Shown: one piece after another, positions 1-6,901 of the stretch
Layout: each line of letters starts with the position of its first letter
Position numbering within the stretch: position 1 is the first letter of the stretch
Virus record (IMG/VR): IMGVR_UViG_3300048912_000294
Coordinates: 1 to 34,839 of that record
Origin: a virus
DNA length: 34,839 bases
Reading direction: 5' to 3' (one strand)
Notes under the pieces: generated by a model
Told to the model about the DNA's origin: nothing
Databases searched by the model: none
Seen by the model: the letters and a program-made list of their open reading frames with translations, nothing else
Made by a program: the position numbers and the translations under genes

Positions 1-354
1 CAGCGCGACCTGATCGACCTCGGCTACACCCACGTGCGGGTGACCCGCATCGAGGCCTCCAACTCGCTGCTGAGCCTCTACCCGCTCAAGTCAGCCGGCG
101 ACGACGGCAAGGCCACGCCGCTCCAGGTCAAGAGGCACGGCGGGACGATCGTCGAGCTGCCATGGTCCGTCCAGGGGTGGCTGGGCTCCGACTGGACCCA
201 CTACTTCAAGGGCCGCGGGTGGGTCACGGTCGACGTGCGGCGCGGCGAGGTGGACAAGGGCTACTCCATGAGGCTCCTGCTGCCAAGCAACGACCAGCTG
301 ATGCAGGCCCGCCTCAAGCTGGCCCAGCTCCCCACCTACCCGGAGTTCGACTGA
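1..354 (+). CDS. Phage hypothetical protein, 5' end outside window
   Basis: The reading frame is open from the first base of the window, so the gene begins upstream. A GTG at 34 is only an internal candidate start. About 117 residues are visible and end with TGA at 352-354. The visible part is a compact soluble protein with a Trp-rich middle (LPWSVQGWLGSDW, then a second short aromatic stretch) and no membrane segment or cysteine motif. I do not recognise the family. The stop overlaps the ATG of the next gene (TGATG), which suggests translational coupling in the same rightward operon. Confidence 0.75.
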   Translation, partial: QRDLIDLGYTHVRVTRIEASNSLLSLYPLKSAGDDGKATPLQVKRHGGTIVELPWSVQGWLGSDWTHYFKGRGWVTVDVRRGEVDKGYSMRLLLPSNDQLMQARLKLAQLPTYPEFD

Positions 355-728
355 TGAGCCGATTTAGCAACCTACACGATGACGGCATGTCCCTGGGCAA
401 CCACCGCGAGCGCACGACCGTGACCATCTCGGTCCTCGCCGAGCAGCTGCAGGGCTATATGGTAGAGCGGGGCGTCTCCTACCTGATCGAGGAGAGCAAG
501 TTCGCCAACGTGGCCTTCATCATCCGCGCCCTGCCACGCGAGCGGTTCTCCGAGGGCATCATGCTGATGCGCAAGAAGAACGGCCGCTACGCGCTCGAAG
601 CCCGCGCCTCGACGTGGCCCGCCGTCCAGGCCTACCTGGACCGGGGCTACGTCGGCACCCAGGTCACCGACGTCCGGAACCATCCGGATGAGGGCACCAT
701 CTGGGTCTACTACCCCAAGGAGGACTGA
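354..728 (+). CDS. Phage hypothetical protein, 124 aa
   Basis: The start is ATG 354, sharing its A with the preceding stop codon. The frame is also open upstream to 162, but that part is a shadow of the previous gene. The product is soluble and mixed alpha/beta, with the sequence FANVAFIIRALPRERF in the middle and a C-terminus rich in Tyr and Asp (GTIWVYYPKED). It has no Cys pairs, signal peptide or membrane segment, and I do not recognise it. Only a short spacer follows before the TOPRIM protein at 732, so it is probably co-transcribed with the replication genes. Function unknown. Confidence 0.75.
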   Translation: MSRFSNLHDDGMSLGNHRERTTVTISVLAEQLQGYMVERGVSYLIEESKFANVAFIIRALPRERFSEGIMLMRKKNGRYALEARASTWPAVQAYLDRGYVGTQVTDVRNHPDEGTIWVYYPKED

Positions 729-731
729 CCC

Positions 732-1859
732 ATGCCAATCATCGCCTACCGCGAGCAGCGGTTCAACCGGAAGTCCGAGGTGGTCGTCCAGCAGGCCATC
801 TCGATCATCGAGGACATGCGTGCGCAGGGCTACGTCCTGACCCTCCGCCAGCTCTACTACCAGTTCGTCAGCCGCAACTGGCTGGAGAACACCGAGCAGA
901 GCTACAAGCGCCTCGGCTCCATCGTGTCCGACGCCCGCGAGGTCGGCCGGATCGACTGGAACGACATCGAGGACCGCGGCCGCGCGGCCATCCTCCAGGG
1001 GCACGTGCCCTCGCCCGAGGACGTGCTGAAGGGCATCGAGCACGCCCTGCGCCTCGACCCGTGGCTCGAGCAGGACGTCTACGTCGAGACCTTCGTCGAG
1101 AAGTCCGCGCTCGAGGGCGTGGTCGCGCGGCCCTGCGAGCGGTGGCGCGCCCCGTACATGGCCTGCAAGGGCTACCTGTCCACGTCCGAGGCGTGGCGCG
1201 CCGGCCGGCGCTTCGAGAGGGCCATCGAGCGCGGCAAGCGCCCCGTGCTGATCCACCTGGGCGACCACGACCCCAGCGGCCTGCAGATGACCGAGGACAA
1301 CGACACCCGGCTGGCCCTGTTCGCCCGCCAGGGGGTCGAGGTCCGCCGCATCGCCCTCAACATGGACCAGGTCCAGCAGTACTCGCTGCCGGAGAACCCC
1401 GCTAAGACCACGGACAGCCGGTCGACCGGCTACATCGCCAAGCACGGCCCGCACAGCTGGGAGCTCGACGCGCTCCTGCCGAAGGTCATCGATGACCTCA
1501 TCGACGCGGAGCTGCGGTCGCTCATCGACCACGACAGGTGGGCCGCCACGCTGCAGCGCGAGAAGGACGAGCGCGAGCCGCTCCGCCTCCTGGGCCTGCG
1601 GTGGGACGAGGTCAAGGAGCTGGCGCTCTGCGACGAGGTCCACCCGATGCGGCGCCTGAGGGCAATGGACGAGGCCGCCTTCCAGGTGCGCGGCACCGTC
1701 CGCAGCTACGCCCCGGTCCAACTTGAGGTCCTTAATGCCGCCATGGCCAAGAAGCCGTACGTGCGGCCACCCGTAGCGGCCAATGAGGACGACGCCTACG
1801 ACGAGGTCGACGACCTGTACGACGTCGCGGACCCGCTCGACCCGACCGTTGAGGACTGA
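732..1859 (+). CDS. Spo11/topoisomerase VI subunit A-like protein with TOPRIM domain
   Basis: The 375-residue product has the two-part layout of topoisomerase VI subunit A/Spo11. An N-terminal winged-helix (5Y-CAP) region carries TLRQLYYQFVSR, where Tyr42/Tyr43 sit at the place of the DNA-cleaving tyrosine (compare R-E-I-Y-Y of Topo VI-A). A TOPRIM domain follows, with the invariant Glu in FVEKSAL (Glu123) and the Asp-x-Asp-x-x-Gly motif in GDHDPSG (Asp178, Asp180, Gly183). The length is close to the family's usual 360-400. No GHKL-ATPase B subunit is visible in this window. B-less relatives are known in mobile elements (described as Mini-A), and JetD of Wadjet systems is another relative, but no JetABC is present. 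The likely role is DNA cleavage or topology control in replication or recombination; that is inference. ATG 732 follows the AAGGAGGACTGACCC ribosome-binding region. Confidence 0.85.
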   Translation: MPIIAYREQRFNRKSEVVVQQAISIIEDMRAQGYVLTLRQLYYQFVSRNWLENTEQSYKRLGSIVSDAREVGRIDWNDIEDRGRAAILQGHVPSPEDVLKGIEHALRLDPWLEQDVYVETFVEKSALEGVVARPCERWRAPYMACKGYLSTSEAWRAGRRFERAIERGKRPVLIHLGDHDPSGLQMTEDNDTRLALFARQGVEVRRIALNMDQVQQYSLPENPAKTTDSRSTGYIAKHGPHSWELDALLPKVIDDLIDAELRSLIDHDRWAATLQREKDEREPLRLLGLRWDEVKELALCDEVHPMRRLRAMDEAAFQVRGTVRSYAPVQLEVLNAAMAKKPYVRPPVAANEDDAYDEVDDLYDVADPLDPTVED

Positions 1860-2097
1860 GCCGCGCGTCCTCACGGACGCGGAGCTGGAGGCCCTCATCG
1901 ACCACATCCGCGGCACGGTCAAGTCGCTGGATGATGGCCTCGAGGCGCTCGGCTACGAGGAGGACCTGACGCAGCTCGCCCAGGAGAGCCTCGAGCGCAT
2001 AGACGCGGAGCTCTTCTGGTGCGAGACCTGCGGCTGGTGCTGCGGGCGGGACGAGGAGAGCGACGAGCCGGAGGTCTGCGACGACTGCGCGGACTGA
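1849..2097 (+). CDS. Small zinc-ribbon-like protein, about 82 aa
   Basis: The C-terminal part has closely spaced cysteines, CETCGWCCGRDEE then VCDDC, consistent with a zinc ribbon or rubredoxin-like knuckle. The N-terminal part is an acidic helical region (LTDAELEALIDHIRG). The frame extends upstream to 1783 but that part is a shadow of the TOPRIM gene. The nearest usable start is TTG 1849, only 11 bases before the end of that gene, with no clear ribosome-binding site, so the start depends on re-initiation and is uncertain. Such small Cys-rich proteins recur in this phage (10598 and 16030). The function is unknown; metal binding is inferred from the motif. Confidence 0.6.
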   Translation: MRTEPRVLTDAELEALIDHIRGTVKSLDDGLEALGYEEDLTQLAQESLERIDAELFWCETCGWCCGRDEESDEPEVCDDCAD

Positions 2098-2111
2098 TGG
2101 CGCTCCAAGCA

Positions 2112-2138
2112 TGGAGGTCCTGGCATCCAGGGCCTCCA
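2112..2138 (+). promoter_or_regulatory. Leader hairpin before the small membrane protein gene
   Basis: TGGAGGTCCTGG (2112-2123) and CCAGGGCCTCCA (2127-2138) pair over 12 positions with one G-U wobble and a three-base loop. No T-run follows, so it is not an intrinsic terminator. The ribosome-binding site AAGGAG (2143-2148) for ATG 2156 lies just downstream. It may be an mRNA stabiliser or processing site. It is preceded by the 10-base word CCAAGCATGG, also found at 11533 and 18090. Confidence 0.5.
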
Positions 2139-2155
2139 CTGCAAGGAGCAAAAGC

Positions 2156-2407
2156 ATGGATAAGATCGCCGCAGCCTTCCTGATCGGCCTCACGACCCTG
2201 GCCCTCATCCTCCTGAGCGTAGTCGCGGGCACCCTGTTCGGCGCCGTCTCCGGCGCGATCGTGGGCTACTTCTTCCCGGGCACGGTCGGCCTCGTGGGCT
2301 CGGTCCTGACCGGTGGCGCGATCGTCCCGGCCTGGCAGATCGGGGCGGCACTGGGCTTCGTCGGCGGGTACTTCCGCAAGGTCGTCTCGATCAGCCAGCC
2401 CGACTGA
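2156..2407 (+). CDS. Small two-helix membrane protein, 83 aa
   Basis: The start is ATG 2156, preceded by AAGGAG at 2143-2148; the in-frame ATG at 2111 lies in a hairpin and has no such site. Residues 1-37 form a hydrophobic segment (AAAFLIGLTTLALILLSVVA and continuing). A second Gly/Ala-rich hydrophobic stretch lies at about 42-70 and a short basic tail follows (FRKVVSISQPD). Two membrane passes without a signal peptidase site suggest an inner membrane protein. It is far from the lysis genes, so a holin role is unlikely. Possible roles are superinfection exclusion or membrane anchoring of replication proteins, but nothing in the sequence decides this. Confidence 0.7.
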   Translation: MDKIAAAFLIGLTTLALILLSVVAGTLFGAVSGAIVGYFFPGTVGLVGSVLTGGAIVPAWQIGAALGFVGGYFRKVVSISQPD

Positions 2408-2450
2408 CCTTGATCCTTTGATGGATCGATTTTCCAACTAGACCTGGTAC

Positions 2451-2479
2451 GGAATGCCCATGAAGTTCATGGGCATTCC
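2451..2479. repeat. Perfect 29-base palindrome spanning the HNH gene start codons
   Basis: GGAATGCCCATGAA (2451-2464) and TTCATGGGCATTCC (2466-2479) are exact reverse complements around a single base G2465. All three in-frame ATGs of the following HNH gene (2454, 2460, 2469) lie inside it. As RNA it could fold, with a few central bases opened as a loop, and hide the start codons. As DNA it could be an operator or the recognition site of a dimeric protein. The local base composition is much poorer in GC than the surroundings. Confidence 0.85.
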
Positions 2480-2897
2480 AAACCGCACTAAGCACCCCTC
2501 ATACAGCTGCTGGCTGATGATGCGGGCGCGCTGCAATACCCCTGGAGCTACAGGCTATGCCCACTACGGCGGCCGAGGCATACGGGTCTGCGAGCGCTGG
2601 GCCAGCTTTGAGGCCTTCGTCGAGGACATGGGTCCTCGCCCCTCCCCAAGACACACAGTAGAGCGCCGCGATGGCGAAGGGCACTATGAGCCCTCCAACT
2701 GCTTCTGGGCTACTCGCCTTAAGCAGGCGCGCAATCGTCCGGACTACAACAGGCTTGACCTGGATAAGGCTCGAGAACTGCGGCAGCGCCATGCCAAGGG
2801 CGAGAGCATGAAGTCGCTCTCCCGCCAAACAGGCATATCCTACAGCGCCGTGCGATCGGCAATTATCGGCGATACATGGAAGGAAAATGCGGAGTGA
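2454..2897 (+). CDS. HNH-type endonuclease-like protein with C-terminal helix-turn-helix
   Basis: The 147-residue product has the layout of free-standing phage HNH/homing-type proteins. Residues 15-50 (CWLMMRARCNTPG, then YGGRGIRVCERW) lead to a core at 64-86 containing HTVERRDGEGHYEPSNCFWA, where His67, Asp73 and Asn82 fit the HNH finger pattern. The last 40 residues (LRQRHAKGESMKSLSRQTGI and on) look like a small DNA-binding helix-turn-helix of the resolvase/NUMOD kind. Three ATGs (2454, 2460, 2469) are possible starts; all lie in a perfect palindrome and none has a good ribosome-binding site. Base composition is clearly less GC-rich than the neighbours, which suggests acquisition. It overlaps the first codon of the DNA polymerase gene, a common place for homing endonucleases. 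Confidence 0.75.
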   Translation: MPMKFMGIPNRTKHPSYSCWLMMRARCNTPGATGYAHYGGRGIRVCERWASFEAFVEDMGPRPSPRHTVERRDGEGHYEPSNCFWATRLKQARNRPDYNRLDLDKARELRQRHAKGESMKSLSRQTGISYSAVRSAIIGDTWKENAE

Positions 2898-5242
2898 AGA
2901 CCAAGTTTCTCTCAGGCACTCATCTCACTCCGCCCAATGCTCCACGAGCAACGGTGGACTTTGAAACCCGTAGTGCATTCGACATCCTGAAGGGCGGCGG
3001 CTGGAAGTACAGCTGCGACCCGACCACCTCGGTCATGTGCCTCGCGGTCCGCCTGCCCCACTGGCCAGAGGCGCGCCTCTGGCTCCCCCGGTTCCGCTAC
3101 AGCTGGGGCTGGCAGGAGGAGGAGGGCCGCGACGTCCTCGACGAGCTCTTCGTCTGGATCGCACGGGGCGGCCTCGTCGAGGCCCACAACGCCTTCTTCG
3201 AGCAGTCCGTATGGCGCAACATCTGCATGGAGCGCCTCGGCTGGCCCGAGGTCCCGCAGGGCCAGTGGCGCTGCTCGGCCATGAAGGCCTCCGCCCACTC
3301 CCTCCCCCGCTCGCTCGGCGGCGCCTGCGAGGCGCTCGGCCTGGACGTCCAGAAGGACGGCGAGGGCCGCAGGCTCATGCTCAAGCTGTCCAAGCCCCGC
3401 AAGCCGCGCAAGTCCGAGCTGGCCGCCAAGCAGATGTGGCACGACATGGTCGCGGCCGGCGACGACCGCGAGGCCGAGTGCCTCGAGGACCTGCGGCGCA
3501 TGGGCTACGACCCCGAGCACGACCTCTGGTGGCACGACGACCCGGCCGACCTCCAGGGCCTCTACAGCTACTGCCGCACCGACGTCGACTCCGAGCACGG
3601 CCTCAGCGAGGTCCTGCCCGACCCGTCCCAGCTCGAGCTGCGCATCTGGCAGATGGACCAGCGCACCAACCTCCGCGGCGTGCTCGCCGACGTGCGGCTC
3701 GCCAAGGCGGCGCTGCGGCTCGTCCGGCGCGTCACCGACCAGCTCAATGCCGAGCTGGCCTCGATCCTGGGCGACCCGGATGTGCGGGCGACCAACCGCG
3801 CGGCCATCCGCAGGTGGCTCGCCGACCGCGGCGTCCACCTGTCGGACACGCAGGGCAAGACCCTGGACGAGTGGCTGAAGAAGGAGGACTTCCGGGCCGA
3901 GAAGCCGCACTGCCACCGCGTCATCCAGATCGTCCGCGAGGTCAACCGGACGTCGACGGCGAAGTACAAGTCCTGCCTCGCCATGGCGTCCGAGGCCGAC
4001 GGCCGGATGCGCGACCTGATGCTCTACCACGGGGCCTCGACGGGCAGGTGGTCCGGCAAGGGCCTCCAGCCGCACAACTTCCCCCGCGGTGACGTGAAGG
4101 ACGTCGAGCAGCTCTGCGACGTGCTCCTGTCCGAGGACGTGGCGTACATCCGCGCCCTGTACGGCGAGGTCATCAAGGCGCTGTCCGACGCGCTGCGCGG
4201 CCTCATCGTCGCCTCGGAGGGCAAGGACCTCATGGTCGCCGACTACGCGGCCATCGAGGCGCGCGTGATCGCGTGGCTAGCCCACGAGGAGGAGGCGCTG
4301 GACGTCTTCCGCTCCGGCAAGTGCATCTACATGGACATGGCCACTTCGATCTACGGCTACCTCGTCCACGACAAGAAGAAGCAGGCCGACGAGCGCCAGA
4401 TGGGCAAGCAGGCCATCCTCGGCCTCGGCTTCGGCATGGGCTTCGTGACCTTCCTGCTGACGTGCCGCAAGTACGACATCACCTTCACCCGGGAGCAGGC
4501 CCGCCGGATCGTCGGCGACCGGTGGGAGGAGCTCGAGCAGTACATGGAGTTCTACTTCTTCCCAGAGAGGAAGCCGACCTGCCAGAACCCCGCGGCGATG
4601 CGGAAGGTCGGCGCCGGCCGCCGCAACCGCCTCACCAAGGCGGGCCTCGAGCTGAAGCAGGTCGTCCACGAGCTCATCCTGATGAAGCACATCGTGGACG
4701 CCTACCGCGCCAAGTACCAGGGCGTGGCCGCGATGTGGGAGGCCGTCGAGGCCGCCGCCGTCGAGGCCGTGCAGAACCCCGGCAGGCTGGTCCGGTCGCA
4801 CCTCGGGCGCTGCGCCTTCCGCGTCGAGGGCCGGTTCCTCAAGTGCTACCTGCCCAGCGGCAGGCCGCTCTACTACTGCGACCCACGGATCGTCTACCGG
4901 ACGCCGCCGTGGGGCGGGGACGACAAGAAGCCGGTCATCCTGTTCATGGGCGTCAACCCGGTCACCAAGCAGTGGTCGGTCCAGGACACCTACGGCGGGA
5001 AGCTGGTCGAGAACATCACGCAGGCGACGGCGCGGGACCTCATGGCCGAGGCCATGCTCCTGGCGGACGACAGCCTGATCTACGACGTGATCCTCTCTGT
5101 CCACGACGAGCTGATCGCCGAGGTGGAGGTCGGGATCGGCAGCGTCGAGGAGTTCGAGGAGCTCATGTCGACCACGCCGGAGTGGGCCGACGGGTGCCCG
5201 GTCAAGGCAGAGGGCTGGCGTGGGCCCAGGTATCGCAAGTAA
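2894..5242 (+). CDS. Family A DNA polymerase with 3'-5' exonuclease domain
   Basis: This is the replicative polymerase of the phage. From GTG 2894 (GTGA overlap with the HNH stop, AAGGAAAA eight bases upstream) it has 782 residues; an ATG at 2876 is the alternative. The proofreading domain starts with VDFETRS (Asp22, Glu24), continues with EAHNAFFEQSVW and ends with YCRTDVDSEHGL. The polymerase domain has motif A DYAAIEARVIAW (Asp450), motif B RQMGKQAILGLGFG (Arg501, Lys505) and motif C SVHDEL (His737-Asp738-Glu739). The O-helix residue equivalent to Phe762 of E. coli Pol I is Leu509, and the Tyr766 position is Phe513. No 5' nuclease domain is present. The first 30-40 codons share the low GC of the upstream HNH gene, and the switch to normal composition lies near 2990. 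Confidence 0.93.
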   Translation: MKTKFLSGTHLTPPNAPRATVDFETRSAFDILKGGGWKYSCDPTTSVMCLAVRLPHWPEARLWLPRFRYSWGWQEEEGRDVLDELFVWIARGGLVEAHNAFFEQSVWRNICMERLGWPEVPQGQWRCSAMKASAHSLPRSLGGACEALGLDVQKDGEGRRLMLKLSKPRKPRKSELAAKQMWHDMVAAGDDREAECLEDLRRMGYDPEHDLWWHDDPADLQGLYSYCRTDVDSEHGLSEVLPDPSQLELRIWQMDQRTNLRGVLADVRLAKAALRLVRRVTDQLNAELASILGDPDVRATNRAAIRRWLADRGVHLSDTQGKTLDEWLKKEDFRAEKPHCHRVIQIVREVNRTSTAKYKSCLAMASEADGRMRDLMLYHGASTGRWSGKGLQPHNFPRGDVKDVEQLCDVLLSEDVAYIRALYGEVIKALSDALRGLIVASEGKDLMVADYAAIEARVIAWLAHEEEALDVFRSGKCIYMDMATSIYGYLVHDKKKQADERQMGKQAILGLGFGMGFVTFLLTCRKYDITFTREQARRIVGDRWEELEQYMEFYFFPERKPTCQNPAAMRKVGAGRRNRLTKAGLELKQVVHELILMKHIVDAYRAKYQGVAAMWEAVEAAAVEAVQNPGRLVRSHLGRCAFRVEGRFLKCYLPSGRPLYYCDPRIVYRTPPWGGDDKKPVILFMGVNPVTKQWSVQDTYGGKLVENITQATARDLMAEAMLLADDSLIYDVILSVHDELIAEVEVGIGSVEEFEELMSTTPEWADGCPVKAEGWRGPRYRK

Positions 5243-5256
5243 CAGGGAGACAAGAC

Positions 5257-5445
5257 ATGAAGGTGACAGAGATGACGGACCTGCAGCGGCACAAGCTCTA
5301 CGCCGCCCAGCTCCAGCACCAGTGGTTCGCGGGCTTCTTCGACCGGCAGGCGCGGCGGTTCGTGGAGGCCCTCGAGGCCTCCCCGGCCCCGCGGGCGGTC
5401 CCCAAGCGCCCCTCCCTAACGCTGGTCGGCCGCCAAGGGGACTGA
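5257..5445 (+). CDS. Small phage protein, 62 aa
   Basis: ATG 5257 directly follows GGAGACAAGAC, a variant of the ribosome-binding word repeated in this genome. The product is a short basic, probably helical protein (LYAAQLQHQWFAGFFDRQAR) with a Pro-rich linker and a tail PSLTLVGRQGD. It has no cysteine motif or membrane helix. The gene sits 14 bases after the polymerase stop, so it is expected to be co-transcribed. I do not recognise a family. A polymerase accessory role is possible only from its position. Confidence 0.7.
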   Translation: MKVTEMTDLQRHKLYAAQLQHQWFAGFFDRQARRFVEALEASPAPRAVPKRPSLTLVGRQGD

Positions 5446-5483
5446 GGCCACAAGGGGGGACACCAAACAGCATGGAGACAGAC

Positions 5484-6020
5484 ATGAAGACGAACTTCCT
5501 GGCCCTCAAGTCCTTCCGCGACGCCCGGGAGGCGGCGGGCCTCCCGGTCGCGACCGCCGAGCAGCTGAAGCGCACCAAGCGTCTGATCGAGGGTAACCCC
5601 CTCCTCCGCGGCCACCGCACGCCCCTCGGCATGGAGCTGCTGGCCATGCGCCTGCCGCTCGACAAGAACGAGCGCCGGCTGAAGGCCCTCGAGGGCGTCA
5701 AGTACGAGCCGGTCGACGTGCGCAGCGACGAGGCCCTCAAGCAGCTGGCCGAGACCCCCGCGGTCGCCCAGCAGTTCTTCGAGAGCGTCAACCCGCGGGA
5801 CGAGGCCGAGTGGATGGAGGCCGTCTGCGGCGCCAAGGGCATCGACCACGCCACGCTGGTCCGGCAGGGCAAGCGGATCGCCCGCTTCTTCGCCGGCCCG
5901 ACCCGCCGCGTACCCTCCCACATCCGCGAGAAGATGACCACGATGGCGGTCGCCGCCTACGGCATCAACCGGCTGAAGGACGAGGCCGCCAAGGACGCGG
6001 CCGCGGCGGGTGCAGCCTGA
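5484..6020 (+). CDS. Phage hypothetical protein, 178 aa
   Basis: ATG 5484 is chosen because GGAGACAGAC (5474-5483) lies directly in front of it; an ATG at 5472 in the same frame is the alternative. The product is soluble, charged and largely helical: LALKSFRDAREAAGLPVATA at the start, a basic middle, and an Ala/Lys-rich tail (DEAAKDAAAAGAA). It has no catalytic motif that I recognise. The stop TGA overlaps the ATG of the HD-domain gene (TGATG), so the two are probably translationally coupled. The function is unknown, and its place between the polymerase and the nucleotide hydrolase suggests a replication-associated role. Confidence 0.75.
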   Translation: MKTNFLALKSFRDAREAAGLPVATAEQLKRTKRLIEGNPLLRGHRTPLGMELLAMRLPLDKNERRLKALEGVKYEPVDVRSDEALKQLAETPAVAQQFFESVNPRDEAEWMEAVCGAKGIDHATLVRQGKRIARFFAGPTRRVPSHIREKMTTMAVAAYGINRLKDEAAKDAAAAGAA

Positions 6021-6901
6021 TGGGCCGCCTGCTGGACCGGGTGATCCGGGCCTTCGCCTGCGAGCCCGAGGTGCTGCCTCGGGCCGAGTTCAAGACGCCC
6101 CTGCCTTCGGCACCAGGACTTAAGGTCCGCGTGTCCGACCTGGAGCTGGATGCCGACGGGTACGTCAAGGGCTTCCGCCTGGAGGACGGGGACCTCCTCT
6201 CGGTCGCGGCCCCTGTGCCAAACCCGAAGGGCTTTGCCGACTGGCGTAAGGACCTCGGCCCTGAGGGGCGCGAGCGGGTGGACGCCCTCAAGGCGGAGCT
6301 GATGCCGGTCGAGGACGTCGGCATGATGCGGGCCGTCGGCGAGACCCGCAAGGGCGACTGGATGGAGACCTCGACGGGCGTGCGGTTCTACCCGCTGGAC
6401 CCGCGGCCCGAGGAGGTCTACGTCGAGGACATCGCCCACCACCTGTCGCGGATCAACCGCTACAACGGGGCGCAGCGCATCGAGCACTACACGGTCGCGG
6501 AGCACTCCGTCAAGATGGCCATGTGGGTGCTCGTCGACACGAACGACATGCACCTCGCCTTCGAGGCGCTGATGCACGACGCCTGCGAGGCCTACATCGG
6601 CGACATGGTCCGTCCGCTCAAGCGGAACATGCCGGACTTTGAGACGGCCGAGGAGAACCTCTGGAAGAAGGCCATCGCTCCACGCTTCGGCCTGCCCCGC
6701 GTGCTCAGCCCGTTCGTAAAGGCCGCGGACAACCGCATCCTGGTCGACGAGCGGCGGCAGGTCATGAACCCGTCGCCGAACCCCTGGGGGATCGACGGGC
6801 TCGAGCCGCTCGGGATCGTCATCGACGGCTGGCGGCCCGACGACGCCAAGCGCATGTTCCTCCAGACTTTCAACATGCTCTGGGAGGCGATCGAGACGTG
6901 A
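6020..6901 (+). CDS. HD-domain phosphohydrolase (YfbR/5'-nucleotidase-like)
   Basis: The 293-residue product carries the HD-superfamily metal-binding pattern. It has His140/His141 in VEDIAHHLSRINRY, His162 in YTVAEHSVKMA and the His186-Asp187 doublet in EALMHDACEAYIGDMVRP. The segment TGVRFYPLDPRPEEVYVEDI just before is typical of phage proteins related to YfbR, which hydrolyse (deoxy)nucleotides. The first ~110 residues are an extra region without a known motif. Known relatives remove phosphate from dNMPs or dNTPs, so a role in reshaping the nucleotide pool fits the deoxynucleotide genes at 12-18 kb. The substrate cannot be told from sequence. The start overlaps the preceding stop, and the end overlaps the helicase start (GTGA). 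Confidence 0.85.
   Translation: MGRLLDRVIRAFACEPEVLPRAEFKTPLPSAPGLKVRVSDLELDADGYVKGFRLEDGDLLSVAAPVPNPKGFADWRKDLGPEGRERVDALKAELMPVEDVGMMRAVGETRKGDWMETSTGVRFYPLDPRPEEVYVEDIAHHLSRINRYNGAQRIEHYTVAEHSVKMAMWVLVDTNDMHLAFEALMHDACEAYIGDMVRPLKRNMPDFETAEENLWKKAIAPRFGLPRVLSPFVKAADNRILVDERRQVMNPSPNPWGIDGLEPLGIVIDGWRPDDAKRMFLQTFNMLWEAIET

Noticed and set aside
732-1859. Wadjet (JetABCD) defence system from the JetD-like TOPRIM protein
   Set aside because: No SMC-like JetC or JetA/JetB genes are nearby, and the neighbours are replication genes.
372-1922. Long open frame on the minus strand opposite the TOPRIM gene
   Set aside because: It is antisense to a well-supported gene and has low-complexity, Val/Arg/Gly-rich composition, typical of GC-rich antisense frames.
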